Part shown: positions 1-7,821 of the stretch, one piece after another
Position numbering within the stretch: the first letter of the stretch is position 1
Layout of the letters: each line of letters starts with the position of its first letter
DNA from: JALORV01 sp963766365
Lineage (GTDB): Bacteria > Pseudomonadota > Gammaproteobacteria > Burkholderiales > Burkholderiaceae_F
Direction: 5' to 3'
Assembly: GCA_963766365.1 (NCBI GenBank)
Contig: CAVXZK010000002.1
Coordinates: 1 to 64,000 of the forward strand
Length of the DNA: 64,000 bases
Position numbers and translations under genes: made by a program
The notes under the pieces: model-generated
What the model saw: the letters and a program-made list of their open reading frames with translations, nothing else
The model's database searches: none
What the model was told of the DNA's origin: nothing

Positions 1-416
1 CCTCGGTCGACTTCGACAACGACGGGCGCGTCGACCTGCTGGGCAGCGAGGCCGACGCGATCGGCTCCGTCGCCAGCTTCCTGGTAGCTCATGGCTGGGA
101 GCGCGGACATCCGATCACGTTCGAGGTCAGCGCGGATGAGGCAATGGTCGACGCTCTGGGTCGCGGCATCGAGGCACGCACGACCTGGTCCGCCGCACTG
201 GCCGCGGGTGTCGCCGGCGACCTTCCGCTGTCGCTCGACACCCCCGTGTTACTGATCGACCTGCCTCTGGTGCGCGACGGAGAGCCCGGTCGCGACTACC
301 GCATCGGCACGGTCAATTTCAGCGCAATCCTCAATTACAACCGCAGCTACTTCTACGCGACTGCCGTCGCCGAGTACGCCGCCGCCCTGCGCGAGCGCAT
401 GCCGGATCGTCTGTAG
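1..416 (+). CDS. mltB: Membrane-bound lytic murein transglycosylase B, C-terminal part (5' truncated)
   Basis: An open frame runs from the window edge (reading frame from base 3) to a TAG at 414-416, about 137 residues. It looks like the end of the MltB/Slt35 family, which cleaves peptidoglycan glycan strands with formation of 1,6-anhydromuramic acid. Visible family features are the DFDNDGRVDLLGSEADAIGS stretch, the AHGWERG segment and the closing NRSYFYATAVAEYAAAL segment, where MltB proteins usually end. The catalytic glutamate and any signal or lipobox lie upstream of the window. No gene follows closely on this strand. The family call is good, and only the N-terminal part is unseen. Confidence 0.85.
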   Translation, partial: SVDFDNDGRVDLLGSEADAIGSVASFLVAHGWERGHPITFEVSADEAMVDALGRGIEARTTWSAALAAGVAGDLPLSLDTPVLLIDLPLVRDGEPGRDYRIGTVNFSAILNYNRSYFYATAVAEYAAALRERMPDRL

Positions 417-851
417 AACTCGTCAGTGCGTTTTGCCCGATGACGACGCCAGGTGGCAACTTCATGGTGGCGGTGGGAAGCTCGCTGGTAGTCTCAAGTC
501 GGCCACAACCGGACTTTGGGCGTCGTCGCCTGATTCGCCTGAAAAGCAGCCGCAACTGCAGCGCGAGAAGTTGCTGAAGAGCGGACGCCACTGCTCTGCT
601 CTGGTACTGCAGGCACGGCGCGTCAGGAAGCCTGCCGCCAGGCCTAATCGCCCAAGGCTTTCCCATTGGCTCGGGGGCTATCTCAAGCGGCTCGATGGGA
701 GGAGTACGCGTACTGCGGAATCCACGCCCTTAACGCATACTGATCCAACTGGAGAGTTAGGCCTCGCTGGCGCTGTCTTTGGGGCAGACTTTTAACGTCA
801 CGTATCAGCTGCTGCTTCACGAAGGCAACTGGAAGTGCATAGACGTAGCGG
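417..851. other. Poorly coding intergenic stretch
   Basis: No convincing gene follows the transglycosylase for about 435 bases. Short open frames exist on both strands, but they lack recognisable domains and good start sites. A frame from about 761 to a TAA at 899-901 has a protein-like look (ends NWKCIDVADVAIS then SSWCAWAGDL). It has no ATG and overlaps the next small gene, so it may be the decayed tail of a lost gene. G+C looks lower than in the neighbouring core genes. Confidence 0.4.
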
Positions 852-1136
852 ATGTCGCAATATCCCGCAGCTCTTGGTGCGCTTGGGCCGGGGACCTTTA
901 ACACGCTCAGCGATATCAGTCGAAAAGGCCGCTCAGTGCAGTACTGGAAGCAAGTTGTTGAGCGACGGCACTCGCCAAAACGGCGCGCGCAAGCCCAGCG
1001 CGAGTTGGACAAGGCAGTTGATGGAATTCTCGAGAATGTGGTCATTCAGTCAAGTTGGATCGGCACGGGTGCGTTCTACAAGCTCCCATTCGGCTGGAGG
1101 CCCTTTGAAGACCCGACATGCGAGTGCACTCGATGA
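852..1136 (+). CDS. Hypothetical protein, 94 residues
   Basis: I do not recognise the family. The frame starts at ATG 852, six bases after an in-frame TAG, so this is the first possible start. The product has a basic central part (YWKQVVERRHSPKRRAQAQR) that could form a helix, then a hydrophobic/aromatic part (SSWIGTGAFYKLPFGWRP), and ends CECTR. Its stop codon overlaps the ATG of the next small gene by four bases (ATGA at 1133-1136). That is typical of translationally coupled genes and is the main reason to believe both. No strong Shine-Dalgarno sequence is visible. The gene sits in a less GC-rich, accessory-looking stretch. It could also be a chance frame. Confidence 0.4.
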   Translation: MSQYPAALGALGPGTFNTLSDISRKGRSVQYWKQVVERRHSPKRRAQAQRELDKAVDGILENVVIQSSWIGTGAFYKLPFGWRPFEDPTCECTR

Positions 1137-1387
1137 ACATCGCAGGCGACATCCAGTGGAGCCAAGCTGCTCCCTTAATCGTCCTGATTGTGGCTTCGGG
1201 TCTGCTGGTGTATCGGCAAGGTGTACGGGGCTTGTCGTTTGCCATTTACGCTGTTGGGCTAGCGGTCTTAACCGCTGCCCTCTACGGTGCGTCTCAGTTC
1301 TTCTTCGGATCGAAAGGCGTGGGCCTGTTTTTGGCGCTTCTTGGCAGCTTAGTTGCCGTTGCGTTTCTCCGAAGACGCAGGAAGTAG
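1133..1387 (+). CDS. Small predicted integral membrane protein, 84 residues
   Basis: The product starts MNIAGDIQWSQAAP. It then has three hydrophobic stretches that look like membrane helices: about residues 13-27, 33-53 and 61-78. It ends with a basic tail FLRRRRK, which by the positive-inside rule would face the cytoplasm. The family is not recognised. The start at 1133 was chosen because it overlaps the TGA of the preceding gene. An in-frame ATG at 1118 would add five residues. The overlap with a soluble basic protein suggests a two-gene unit, but no function can be assigned. A short inverted repeat follows at 1412-1430. Confidence 0.5.
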   Translation: MNIAGDIQWSQAAPLIVLIVASGLLVYRQGVRGLSFAIYAVGLAVLTAALYGASQFFFGSKGVGLFLALLGSLVAVAFLRRRRK

Positions 1388-1765
1388 CGGATCCTCATCT
1401 CGCCCGTACAGGTGACGCTCGGAGCGTCACGCGGATGTTCGCTCTCTGTGCGGCCGGATGGCTCTATTCAGCCTAAGCAATCGACGAAGTCATCCACGCC
1501 CTTACCCCGACGCAGCGCGTGGCGCACGTTGTCAACAAACTTGTGCTTGCGCGAGTCGGAACCCATCTGCCTTTACAGAAACGTTAAAGGGGCCAGGCTC
1601 GAATTTTCCTGCCGCCGACGGTGACGCCTGCTGTTTGCAGAGGTGGACCTGTGCATGGCCGCTATTGAGGGCGCCCAGATCGTCCGGTTTGCGGCGCAAC
1701 CTATGTCCGCAGTGGGTCGCGAACCGTCTTCCGCGATTGCTGACAGCGAGACCACACGCGGCACG
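1388..1765. other. Intergenic stretch with hairpin, micro-ORF and decayed-looking sequence
   Basis: This 378-base stretch has no clear gene. A perfect 9-bp inverted repeat with one central base lies at 1412-1430 (GTGACGCTC / GAGCGTCAC), without a T-tract. On the minus strand, 1468-1566 is a 32-residue frame beginning MGSDSRKHKF and containing RHALRRGKGVDDF. It looks protein-like and may be the remnant of a longer gene. At 1581-1606 a motif beginning TTAAAGGGGCCAGGCTCG resembles the short conserved sequence often seen near REP-associated transposases. That resemblance is from memory and unchecked. The rest, up to the end of the isomerase gene, looks non-coding. Confidence 0.35.
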
Positions 1766-2413
1766 TCATTCCGCGTCCGGCTGGCGCGACGGCTGCGCGT
1801 CGGCGAAGGCCGGCAGTTCCATGCAGTGGTCAAAGATGCGCATCAGTGTCGGCACGTGATCCAGTCGGCAATCAAATCTCCTGGCATTGAACACCTGCGG
1901 GACCAGCACGACGTCGGCGAGGCTCACCTGGTCGCCCAGCACATGGCGGCTGCTGCGCCGTTCGGAAACCACGCGCGTCTCCAGCGCTGCCAGGCCCTGC
2001 TCGACCCAGTGGCGGTACCAGGTGTTCTTGCTGTCCTCGCTCGCGGCCAGCTCCTTCACCAGGTAGCGCAGTACGCGGAGGTTGTTGAGCGGGTGGATTT
2101 CGCAGGCGATCGTCAGTGCGAAACCGCGCACATAGGCACGGTCAACCGGCGACGTCGGCAACAGCGGCGGCTCGGGATGGGTCTCGTCGAGGTATTCGAT
2201 GATCGCCAGCGACTGCGTGAGTACGTGGCCATCGTCGTCCAGGACAGGGATCAGCGCGTCCGCATTGAGCGCCTTGAACTCCGACGCGAACTGCTGGCCT
2301 CCGCCCCTGGTCAGGTGCACCGGGACGTAGTCATAGTTGAGTCCCTTGATATTCAGCGCGATCCGCACCCGGAACGAGGCCGAACTGCGGTAGTAGTTGT
2401 AGAGCTTCAGCAT
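1766..2413 (-). CDS. maiA: Zeta-class glutathione transferase: maleylacetoacetate / maleylpyruvate isomerase
   Basis: This cytoplasmic cis-trans isomerase acts late in tyrosine/homogentisate or gentisate breakdown. The 215-residue length is normal. The N-terminal thioredoxin-like half carries the zeta-class active-site region as SSASFRVRIALNIKGL; the Cys of the eukaryotic SSC motif is Ala, as I recall for many bacterial members. The glutathione-binding loop ALIPVLDDDGHVLTQSLAI and the LDETHP element follow. It is the last gene of a minus-strand operon, nine bases after the TRAP large permease. The hydrolase gene at the head of the operon would take the next catabolic step. Sequence alone does not separate the maleylacetoacetate role from the maleylpyruvate (NagL-like) role, so the symbol is provisional. 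Confidence 0.85.
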   Translation of the reverse strand: MLKLYNYYRSSASFRVRIALNIKGLNYDYVPVHLTRGGGQQFASEFKALNADALIPVLDDDGHVLTQSLAIIEYLDETHPEPPLLPTSPVDRAYVRGFALTIACEIHPLNNLRVLRYLVKELAASEDSKNTWYRHWVEQGLAALETRVVSERRSSRHVLGDQVSLADVVLVPQVFNARRFDCRLDHVPTLMRIFDHCMELPAFADAQPSRQPDAE

Positions 2414-2422
2414 GCGAACACC

Positions 2423-3742
2423 TTATTGAACGTATTGCACCAGCCACAAAGACAGCGCTGGCACGAGCAGCAGCAGCGTGAGCCGCACCGCATCGGCCGC
2501 GAGGAACGCCCCTACGTGCCGGTAGGCCTGCACGACCGGCACATCACGCGCCAGCGCGCCGACAACATAGACATTCAGGCCCAGCGGCGGAGCGATGAGT
2601 CCGATATTGACAACGGTAAGCAGCAACACGCCGAACCAGATCCCCTTTGCCTCCGCCGCCAGCCCGAAGAGTTCGAGCTGCATCACCGCCGGGAAGACCA
2701 CCGGCAGGGTCAGCAGCAGCATCGACAGTTCGTCCATCACTCCGCCGAGCACGATGTAGAAGAGCAGCACCAGCGCCAGCACCAGCAGCGGCGGCCAGGG
2801 CAACGCGCCAATGGCCTCGGCCGCGTGGGCCGGAAACTGCGTCAGCGCCAACGCGCCGTTCAGCATGTCAGCGCCGAGAAAGATCATGAAAATGACGCCC
2901 GAGGTCTCCGCGGTCGCCAGTAGCGCCGTCCTCAGGCCCGCCGCTGTCAGTTGTCGACGCAGCAAGCCAACGAGGCCGGTCAGAGCAACGCCGATCGCTG
3001 CACCCTCGGTGGCGGTGAAAACTCCGCCGTAGATGCCACCCAACACGATGACGAAGATCACCAGCACCGGTAGCACGCCGCCCAGTGTCGCCCGGCGCTG
3101 CGGCCAGGGAACACGCGGCTCGGCTGGGCCGAGCTCGGGTTTCCGCCGCATCAGCAGCGCGATGGCAACGCAGTACAGCACTGCTGCAAGCAGGCCCGGC
3201 AGCAGCGCAGCAGCAAACAATCGCGCGATGTTCTGTTCGGCGACGATGGCATAGAGCACCAGCACGACCGAGGGCGGGATCAGGATGCCCAGCGTTCCGC
3301 CCGCAGCGAGGCTGGCGACGGCAAAGCCGCCGTCGTACCGGTAGCGCCGCATCTCAGGCAACGCCGCCTGCGCGATCGTCGCCGCTGTGGCGACCGACGA
3401 TCCGCACACCGAGCCGAATGCGGCGCTGGCCAGCACGGCGGCCTGCGCCAGTCCACCGCGCCAGTGCCCGACGAAGCTGGCGGCTGCGCGGAACAGTGCA
3501 CTCGACAAGCCGCCCTGGGTGGCAAGCTGGCCCATCAGCAGGAACAGCGGAATGACCGACAGGTCGTAAATAGAGAAGCGCGCGAACGCCATGCCTTTCA
3601 GATACGCCAGCCACGCGTCGGCGCCCGACAGCACGACGTAGCCGACCGCTCCCGGAATGAACATGGCGGCCCACACCGGCAGGCGCAGCGCCATCAACGC
3701 AAGCATCGCGCCAAACAGCAGCAATGCGGGCCATGCCGCCAT
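2423..3742 (-). CDS. TRAP transporter large permease (DctM-type)
   Basis: This is the large membrane subunit of a tripartite ATP-independent periplasmic transporter, which couples organic-acid uptake to an ion gradient. The 439 residues have about a dozen hydrophobic segments. They include family-typical stretches such as FGSVCGSSVATAATIAQAALPEM and GTLGILIPPSVVLVLYAIVAEQ in the first half, and a DELSMLLLTLPVVFP segment in the second. The frame stays open upstream, but ATG 3742 (MAAWPALLLF) was chosen. It overlaps the TGA of the small permease by one base (TGATG), and the upstream residues do not look membrane-like. The gene sits between the small permease and the isomerase, so uptake and catabolism are co-transcribed. 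Confidence 0.9.
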   Translation of the reverse strand: MAAWPALLLFGAMLALMALRLPVWAAMFIPGAVGYVVLSGADAWLAYLKGMAFARFSIYDLSVIPLFLLMGQLATQGGLSSALFRAAASFVGHWRGGLAQAAVLASAAFGSVCGSSVATAATIAQAALPEMRRYRYDGGFAVASLAAGGTLGILIPPSVVLVLYAIVAEQNIARLFAAALLPGLLAAVLYCVAIALLMRRKPELGPAEPRVPWPQRRATLGGVLPVLVIFVIVLGGIYGGVFTATEGAAIGVALTGLVGLLRRQLTAAGLRTALLATAETSGVIFMIFLGADMLNGALALTQFPAHAAEAIGALPWPPLLVLALVLLFYIVLGGVMDELSMLLLTLPVVFPAVMQLELFGLAAEAKGIWFGVLLLTVVNIGLIAPPLGLNVYVVGALARDVPVVQAYRHVGAFLAADAVRLTLLLLVPALSLWLVQYVQ

Positions 3743-4215
3743 CAGTCGGCATCCGATTCGTGCTGCCAGGCGCGTGCCAGCGCGATCAGGGCAGCGAGCG
3801 CGAGGGACGGAACCATGACTGCATAAGCGAGCCACAGTGGCATCCCGAGGACCATCGAGGTTTCACCCGCCGCGCGCAGGTCGAGCACGCCAGCGCCAGC
3901 CCGCGCCGCCAGCAGACCCAGCACCACCGCCGCGAGTCCCTGCGCCATGCGATCGAGCCGACGCTGCGCCGACGTCGCCGTCCGCGCCGTGAAGATGTCG
4001 ACGATGAGGTGGCTGCCATGCAGCTGGCAATACGGCAGGAACAGCGCCAGGGCGGCAGCGGTACCGAGCTGAACCAGCTCGACGTCACCGAGTACCGGCG
4101 TCAGCAGCAACCAGCGCCCGCCGACCGAGACCACCGTGACCGCCGCAACCAGCAGGAGCACTGCACCCCCGACCAGCGCGAACGCAACGGCGGCCGCCCG
4201 GATCGCGCGCCACAT
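3742..4215 (-). CDS. TRAP transporter small permease (DctQ-type)
   Basis: This is the small membrane subunit of the same TRAP system: 157 residues with four predicted membrane helices, the usual size and topology. The loop LPYCQLHGSHLIVDIFTART matches the conserved G-x-H-I-x-V-D pattern of DctQ proteins. Its ATG follows the TAG of the binding-protein gene with no spacing, and its TGA overlaps the large-permease start by one base. This places all three transporter subunits in one tightly coupled translation unit. Confidence 0.88.
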   Translation of the reverse strand: MWRAIRAAAVAFALVGGAVLLLVAAVTVVSVGGRWLLLTPVLGDVELVQLGTAAALALFLPYCQLHGSHLIVDIFTARTATSAQRRLDRMAQGLAAVVLGLLAARAGAGVLDLRAAGETSMVLGMPLWLAYAVMVPSLALAALIALARAWQHESDAD

Positions 4216-5277
4216 CTAGTTGCCGGCGCGCGGCGTCGGCAAGGACGGCGCGGCGCTTCGAGCGAGCAGCGCGCGGGCGTCGGCCAGCAGCGCGTCGCCG
4301 TCGATCTGCCGGCGTTTCATGTCCGACACCCACTCGGTCGCGACCGGCTGCGCGGCTCGCTGCCAGCGCGCCAGTTCAGCGGCAGGCACGACGATCACGG
4401 TGTTGCCGCGATCCGTCGCCAGTTTTCGCGCAGACGCCTTCTGCTCGTCCCATAGCCTCCCGACCTGGGACGACAGTTCGAGCCCGGAGTTGCGATCGAT
4501 GATCACCTTGAGGTCATCGGGAAGGCCGGCATAGGTCCTCGGGTTCATCGCGAACAGGAACACCGCCGTGTACAGCGCCGGTAGATTGGGATCCGTCTCT
4601 GTATGGAATCGCGCAACCTCCTGCACCTTCACGGCCGGCACGACCTCCCACGGCACCATCGCGCCGTCGAGCACGCCCTTGCTCATCGCATCGGCGAGCG
4701 CGGTGACGGGCATCGACACCGGCGTTGCGCCCAGCGCCGCGAGCAGCTTGTTGGTCTGGCGAGTCGGCGCGCGCAGCTTCATGCCGCGGAAATCCTCGAG
4801 CACACGCACCGGCCGTTCACGCGTGTGCAGGTAGCCCGCGTCGTGAACATGCACCGCGAGCGGCTTTACCTCGCGGAATTCATTGCGACCGTGCTTGTCG
4901 TAGAACTGCCAGGCAGCACGCGACGCGGACTGCGCGTCGGAGATCATGAACGGCAGCTCGAACACTTCCATCGACGGGAAGCGTCCGGCGTTGTAGCCCG
5001 GCAGCGTCCAGACGATATCGGCGACGCCGTCGCGTACCTGGTCATAGAGCTGCGGCGCAGTGCCACCCAGCTGCATCGACGGGAAGATCTGGCATTTCAG
5101 CCGGCCCCTGGACTCGGCTTCGACCTTGGCGCACCACGGCACGATCATCTTGGCGTGCGTCGTCGAGCCCGGCGGCAAGAAGTGATGCACCTTGAGTGTG
5201 ACCGGCCCTTGCGCCCCCGCCAGAAGTGGCACGGCCGCAAGCAGGCAGCCGCAGGCAATCAGCAGTCGACGCAGCAT
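4216..5277 (-). CDS. TRAP transporter periplasmic solute-binding protein (DctP-type)
   Basis: The protein has 353 residues with a clear Sec signal peptide (MLRRLLIACGCLLAAVPLLAGA). It is the periplasmic ligand-binding subunit that delivers substrate to the DctQ/DctM permease. The conserved ligand-binding region is visible as FRGMKLRAPTRQTNKLL, where DctP proteins place the arginine that contacts a carboxylate. A SMPVTALADAMSKGVLDGAM segment follows, as in other family members. The substrate is not readable from sequence. The neighbouring hydrolase and isomerase suggest an aromatic or dicarboxylic acid. The gene starts 13 bases after the hydrolase gene ends. Confidence 0.9.
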   Translation of the reverse strand: MLRRLLIACGCLLAAVPLLAGAQGPVTLKVHHFLPPGSTTHAKMIVPWCAKVEAESRGRLKCQIFPSMQLGGTAPQLYDQVRDGVADIVWTLPGYNAGRFPSMEVFELPFMISDAQSASRAAWQFYDKHGRNEFREVKPLAVHVHDAGYLHTRERPVRVLEDFRGMKLRAPTRQTNKLLAALGATPVSMPVTALADAMSKGVLDGAMVPWEVVPAVKVQEVARFHTETDPNLPALYTAVFLFAMNPRTYAGLPDDLKVIIDRNSGLELSSQVGRLWDEQKASARKLATDRGNTVIVVPAAELARWQRAAQPVATEWVSDMKRRQIDGDALLADARALLARSAAPSLPTPRAGN

Positions 5278-5290
5278 GTCAGCGCCATCT

Positions 5291-5986
5291 TCAGACCACC
5301 CGGACCTGCAATGTGCCGATGCCGGCGATGCCGCCGCTCATCAGGTCGCCGGGTTTCACGGCGCCGACGCCTTCGGGCGTGCCGGTGAAGATCAGGTCGC
5401 CGGGCGCCAGTGCATAGAACTTCGACAGGTGTTCGATCGTCTCGTTGACGTTCCAGATCAGTTTCGCGACATCGCTGGACTGGCGCTTCTGGCCGTTCAC
5501 CTCGAGCCAGATCGCCGCCGAGTTGATTTCCCCGGTCACGGAGATCGGCTTCAGCGGCGATATCGGCGCGGAGTGATCAAAGCCCTTCGAGACATCCCAT
5601 GGCCGACCCTTGTCGCGTAATGCAAACTGCAGGTCGCGTCGCGTCATGTCGAGGCCCACCGCATAGCCCCAGATGTGCTTCGCTGCATCGGTCTGCCCGA
5701 TGTTGCCTTTGCCGCGACCGATGGCTACCACCAGTTCGATCTCGTGGTGCAAATTGGCGGTCTCGCCCGGGTACGGCATCTCCCCAGTCGAGCCGAAGGG
5801 CACCGGCAACACCGCATCCGCCGGCTTCATGAAGAAAAACGGCGCCTCACGCTCGGAGAACCCCATCTCCTTGGCGTGATCGACGTAGTTGCGGCCGACA
5901 CAGTAGATCCGGTGTACCGGGAACAGGTCCGTCGACCCGTCGATCGGCACGACGGCCTGCGCCGGCGCGGCAATCGCATAACCCAT
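5291..5986 (-). CDS. Fumarylacetoacetate hydrolase family protein (fumarylpyruvate hydrolase-like)
   Basis: The protein has 231 residues, the size of short FAH-family enzymes such as fumarylpyruvate hydrolase, rather than the longer fumarylacetoacetase. It would split the C-C bond of a fumaryl-keto acid to give fumarate plus pyruvate or acetoacetate. Family signs are IYCVGRNYVDHAKEMG, the metal-binding HHEIELVVAIGRG and the late TGTPEGVGAVKPGD. ATG 5986 (MGYAIAAP) was preferred over ATG 6004 because a good AAGGTGG ribosome-binding site lies just upstream of it. It heads the catabolic operon with the TRAP genes and the isomerase. The ring-cleaving dioxygenase is not in this window. Confidence 0.85.
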   Translation of the reverse strand: MGYAIAAPAQAVVPIDGSTDLFPVHRIYCVGRNYVDHAKEMGFSEREAPFFFMKPADAVLPVPFGSTGEMPYPGETANLHHEIELVVAIGRGKGNIGQTDAAKHIWGYAVGLDMTRRDLQFALRDKGRPWDVSKGFDHSAPISPLKPISVTGEINSAAIWLEVNGQKRQSSDVAKLIWNVNETIEHLSKFYALAPGDLIFTGTPEGVGAVKPGDLMSGGIAGIGTLQVRVV

Positions 5987-6022
5987 GTCGTCCACCTTCT
6001 GCAAGAAAAGGCGGCAAGCGTA

Positions 6023-7729
6023 CTACGCGTGTCCCGGCCCCGCGGCTCGCGCGATCGCGCGGGACAGCAGCACGACCGGCAGCACGCCGACGGCAACGAT
6101 CGTGAGCGCCGGCAGCGCTGCCTCGGCAAGTCGCTCATCCGCGGCCATCTGATAGGCAACCACGGCGAGGGTGTCGAAATTGAACGGACGCAAGACCAGC
6201 GTGGCGGGCAATTCCTTCATCACGTCGACGAAGACCAGCAGTACCGCCGCGAGCACCGAGGGCGCGAGGATCGGCAGATGCACGCGAACGAAGGTATCGA
6301 ACGTCGAACTGCCGAGGCTGCGGGCGCTGGCGTCCATTGTGGGAGTGATGCGCGACAGCCCGGCCTCGACCGATTGGTAGGCAACGGCGAAGTAACGAAC
6401 AAGGTAACCGTAGAGCAGCGCAAAAACACTGCCGGTCAGCAGCAGTCCGGTGCCCATGCCGATGGCGTTCTTAAGCATGCCGTCGAGTGCATTGTCGAAG
6501 GTCGCGAGCGGGATCAGGATGCCGACGGCGACCACCGCACCGGGCAGCGCGTAGCCCAGGCTCATCAGACGCACCGACACCCGCACCAGCCAAGCGGGCA
6601 GACCGCGCTCCGCCGCCCGCGCTGCGTACGCGAGTCCCATGACGGTGACCAGCACGATGGCCGCGCCGCCCACCGCGATCCCGATGGTGTTGAAAAGCCA
6701 GTGCAGATACCGCGACCAGTCAACGGCGCTCCACGCCGGCAGCAGCAGCCGCAGCAACAGAACGACCGGGAGCACGAAGCCCAGGAGTACCGGCAGCACA
6801 CACGCGGCAAATGCCGCCGCTGCAGCGCCCCCATGCAACACCGCACGCGCTGCCGGGCGCTGGCTTGCTGTCGGCGTGAAGAAGCGTGCCCGGCCACGGG
6901 CGTGCCGTTCAAGCACGAGGATGCCAAGCACCAGAAGCAGCAGCACGGCGGCGAGCTGACTCGCCGCCATGCGATCGCCCAGCGAGAACCACGCACGATA
7001 GATCGCCACCGTGAAGGTCTGCAGTCCGAAGTAGACCGAGGCTCCGTAATCGGCAAGGGTCTCCATCAGCGCCAGCAGAGCGCCGGCCGCTATGGCCGGG
7101 CGAGCAAGCGGAATGTTGACCTGCCACCAGGTCTGCCAGGGCGACAGGCCGAGGCTGCGTGCCGCGTCGATCATCGACGCGGTGCGCGCCAGGAACGCGG
7201 TGCGCGCCAGCAGATAGACATACGGGTACAGCACGACCGAGAAGACGAAGGCTCCTCCGGTGAGCGACCGGATCTCCGGAAACCAGTAGTCGCCACGGCG
7301 CCAGCCAAACGTTTCGCGCAATGCGGTCTGCACCGGTCCGGCAAACTGCAGCGCATCCGTGTACGCGTAAGCGACGATATAGGCGGGCATCGCCAGCGGC
7401 AGCAGCAACGCCCATTCAAACACTCGACGGCCGGGAAACTCGCAGGTGGCGGCGAGCCACCCTGTGGCCGCACCGAGCGTCACGACTCCGATGACGACAC
7501 CGACGCTCAGGATCGCCGTTTCAAGCAACGCCTGGGGGATGATCGTCGCTGCGAGATGCCGTAGCGTTTCCGCCGAGGCGGGGCCGTCGATGAAGCTTGC
7601 GAAGATGCTGAGCACCGGCAGCCCCACCACCGCTGTGCAGGCGAGCGCAAGCAGCAACGTTTGTCGCAGTGCCGCACTACCCAGGTCCAGGCGGGGGGCG
7701 GCGTCTCGTTTCAGGTAGCTGTCCAGCAC
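6023..7729 (-). CDS. Iron(III)-type ABC transporter permease, fused two-domain (FbpB/ThiP-like)
   Basis: The protein has 568 residues with about twelve hydrophobic segments. It carries two copies of the binding-protein-dependent permease domain, as in FbpB/SfuB. Each half has an EAA-type loop that docks on the ATPase: ARSLGLSPWQTWWQVNIPL in the first and ARSLGSSTFDTFVRVHLPI in the second. The ATPase gene is divergent at 7822. No periplasmic iron-binding protein gene is present in the window. The stop codon is 36 bases upstream of the hydrolase start on the same strand, so read-through into the catabolic operon is possible. ThiP-like thiamine or sulfate transport is the main alternative. The ATPase type and the regulatory site favour iron. 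Confidence 0.85.
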   Translation of the reverse strand: MLDSYLKRDAAPRLDLGSAALRQTLLLALACTAVVGLPVLSIFASFIDGPASAETLRHLAATIIPQALLETAILSVGVVIGVVTLGAATGWLAATCEFPGRRVFEWALLLPLAMPAYIVAYAYTDALQFAGPVQTALRETFGWRRGDYWFPEIRSLTGGAFVFSVVLYPYVYLLARTAFLARTASMIDAARSLGLSPWQTWWQVNIPLARPAIAAGALLALMETLADYGASVYFGLQTFTVAIYRAWFSLGDRMAASQLAAVLLLLVLGILVLERHARGRARFFTPTASQRPAARAVLHGGAAAAAFAACVLPVLLGFVLPVVLLLRLLLPAWSAVDWSRYLHWLFNTIGIAVGGAAIVLVTVMGLAYAARAAERGLPAWLVRVSVRLMSLGYALPGAVVAVGILIPLATFDNALDGMLKNAIGMGTGLLLTGSVFALLYGYLVRYFAVAYQSVEAGLSRITPTMDASARSLGSSTFDTFVRVHLPILAPSVLAAVLLVFVDVMKELPATLVLRPFNFDTLAVVAYQMAADERLAEAALPALTIVAVGVLPVVLLSRAIARAAGPGHA

Positions 7730-7777
7730 TGAAGAAGCTCTGAGTTCGTCCGAATATCCCTTGCAGGTCCATGGAGT

Positions 7778-7808
7778 CTAAATGCAAATGAGAACTAACC
7801 GCATTTAG
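7778..7808. promoter_or_regulatory. Inverted-repeat operator between the divergent ABC genes, Fur-box-like
   Basis: CTAAATGC at 7778-7785 and GCATTTAG at 7801-7808 form a perfect 8-bp inverted repeat with a 15-base spacer. The segment GCAAATGAGAAC within it resembles one half of Fur-box sequences known from proteobacteria. The site lies in the 92-base divergent gap between the permease and ATPase genes. A possible -10 (TACACT, 7812-7817) sits almost against the ATPase start, so the repeat would overlap its -35 region. Iron control by Fur is an inference from this position and the gene functions. Confidence 0.45.
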
Positions 7809-7821
7809 AGGGTACACTGCA

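Noticed and set aside
642..763. Possible integron attC site (GCCTAAT near 642 and GTTAGGC near 757)
   Set aside because: One core site has a mismatch and the inner arms do not pair. There is no integrase or second attC.
433..795. Plus-strand frames of 120 codons and similar frames at 331-1245
   Set aside because: Composition is not protein-like, starts lack ribosome-binding sites, and several overlapping frames compete on both strands.
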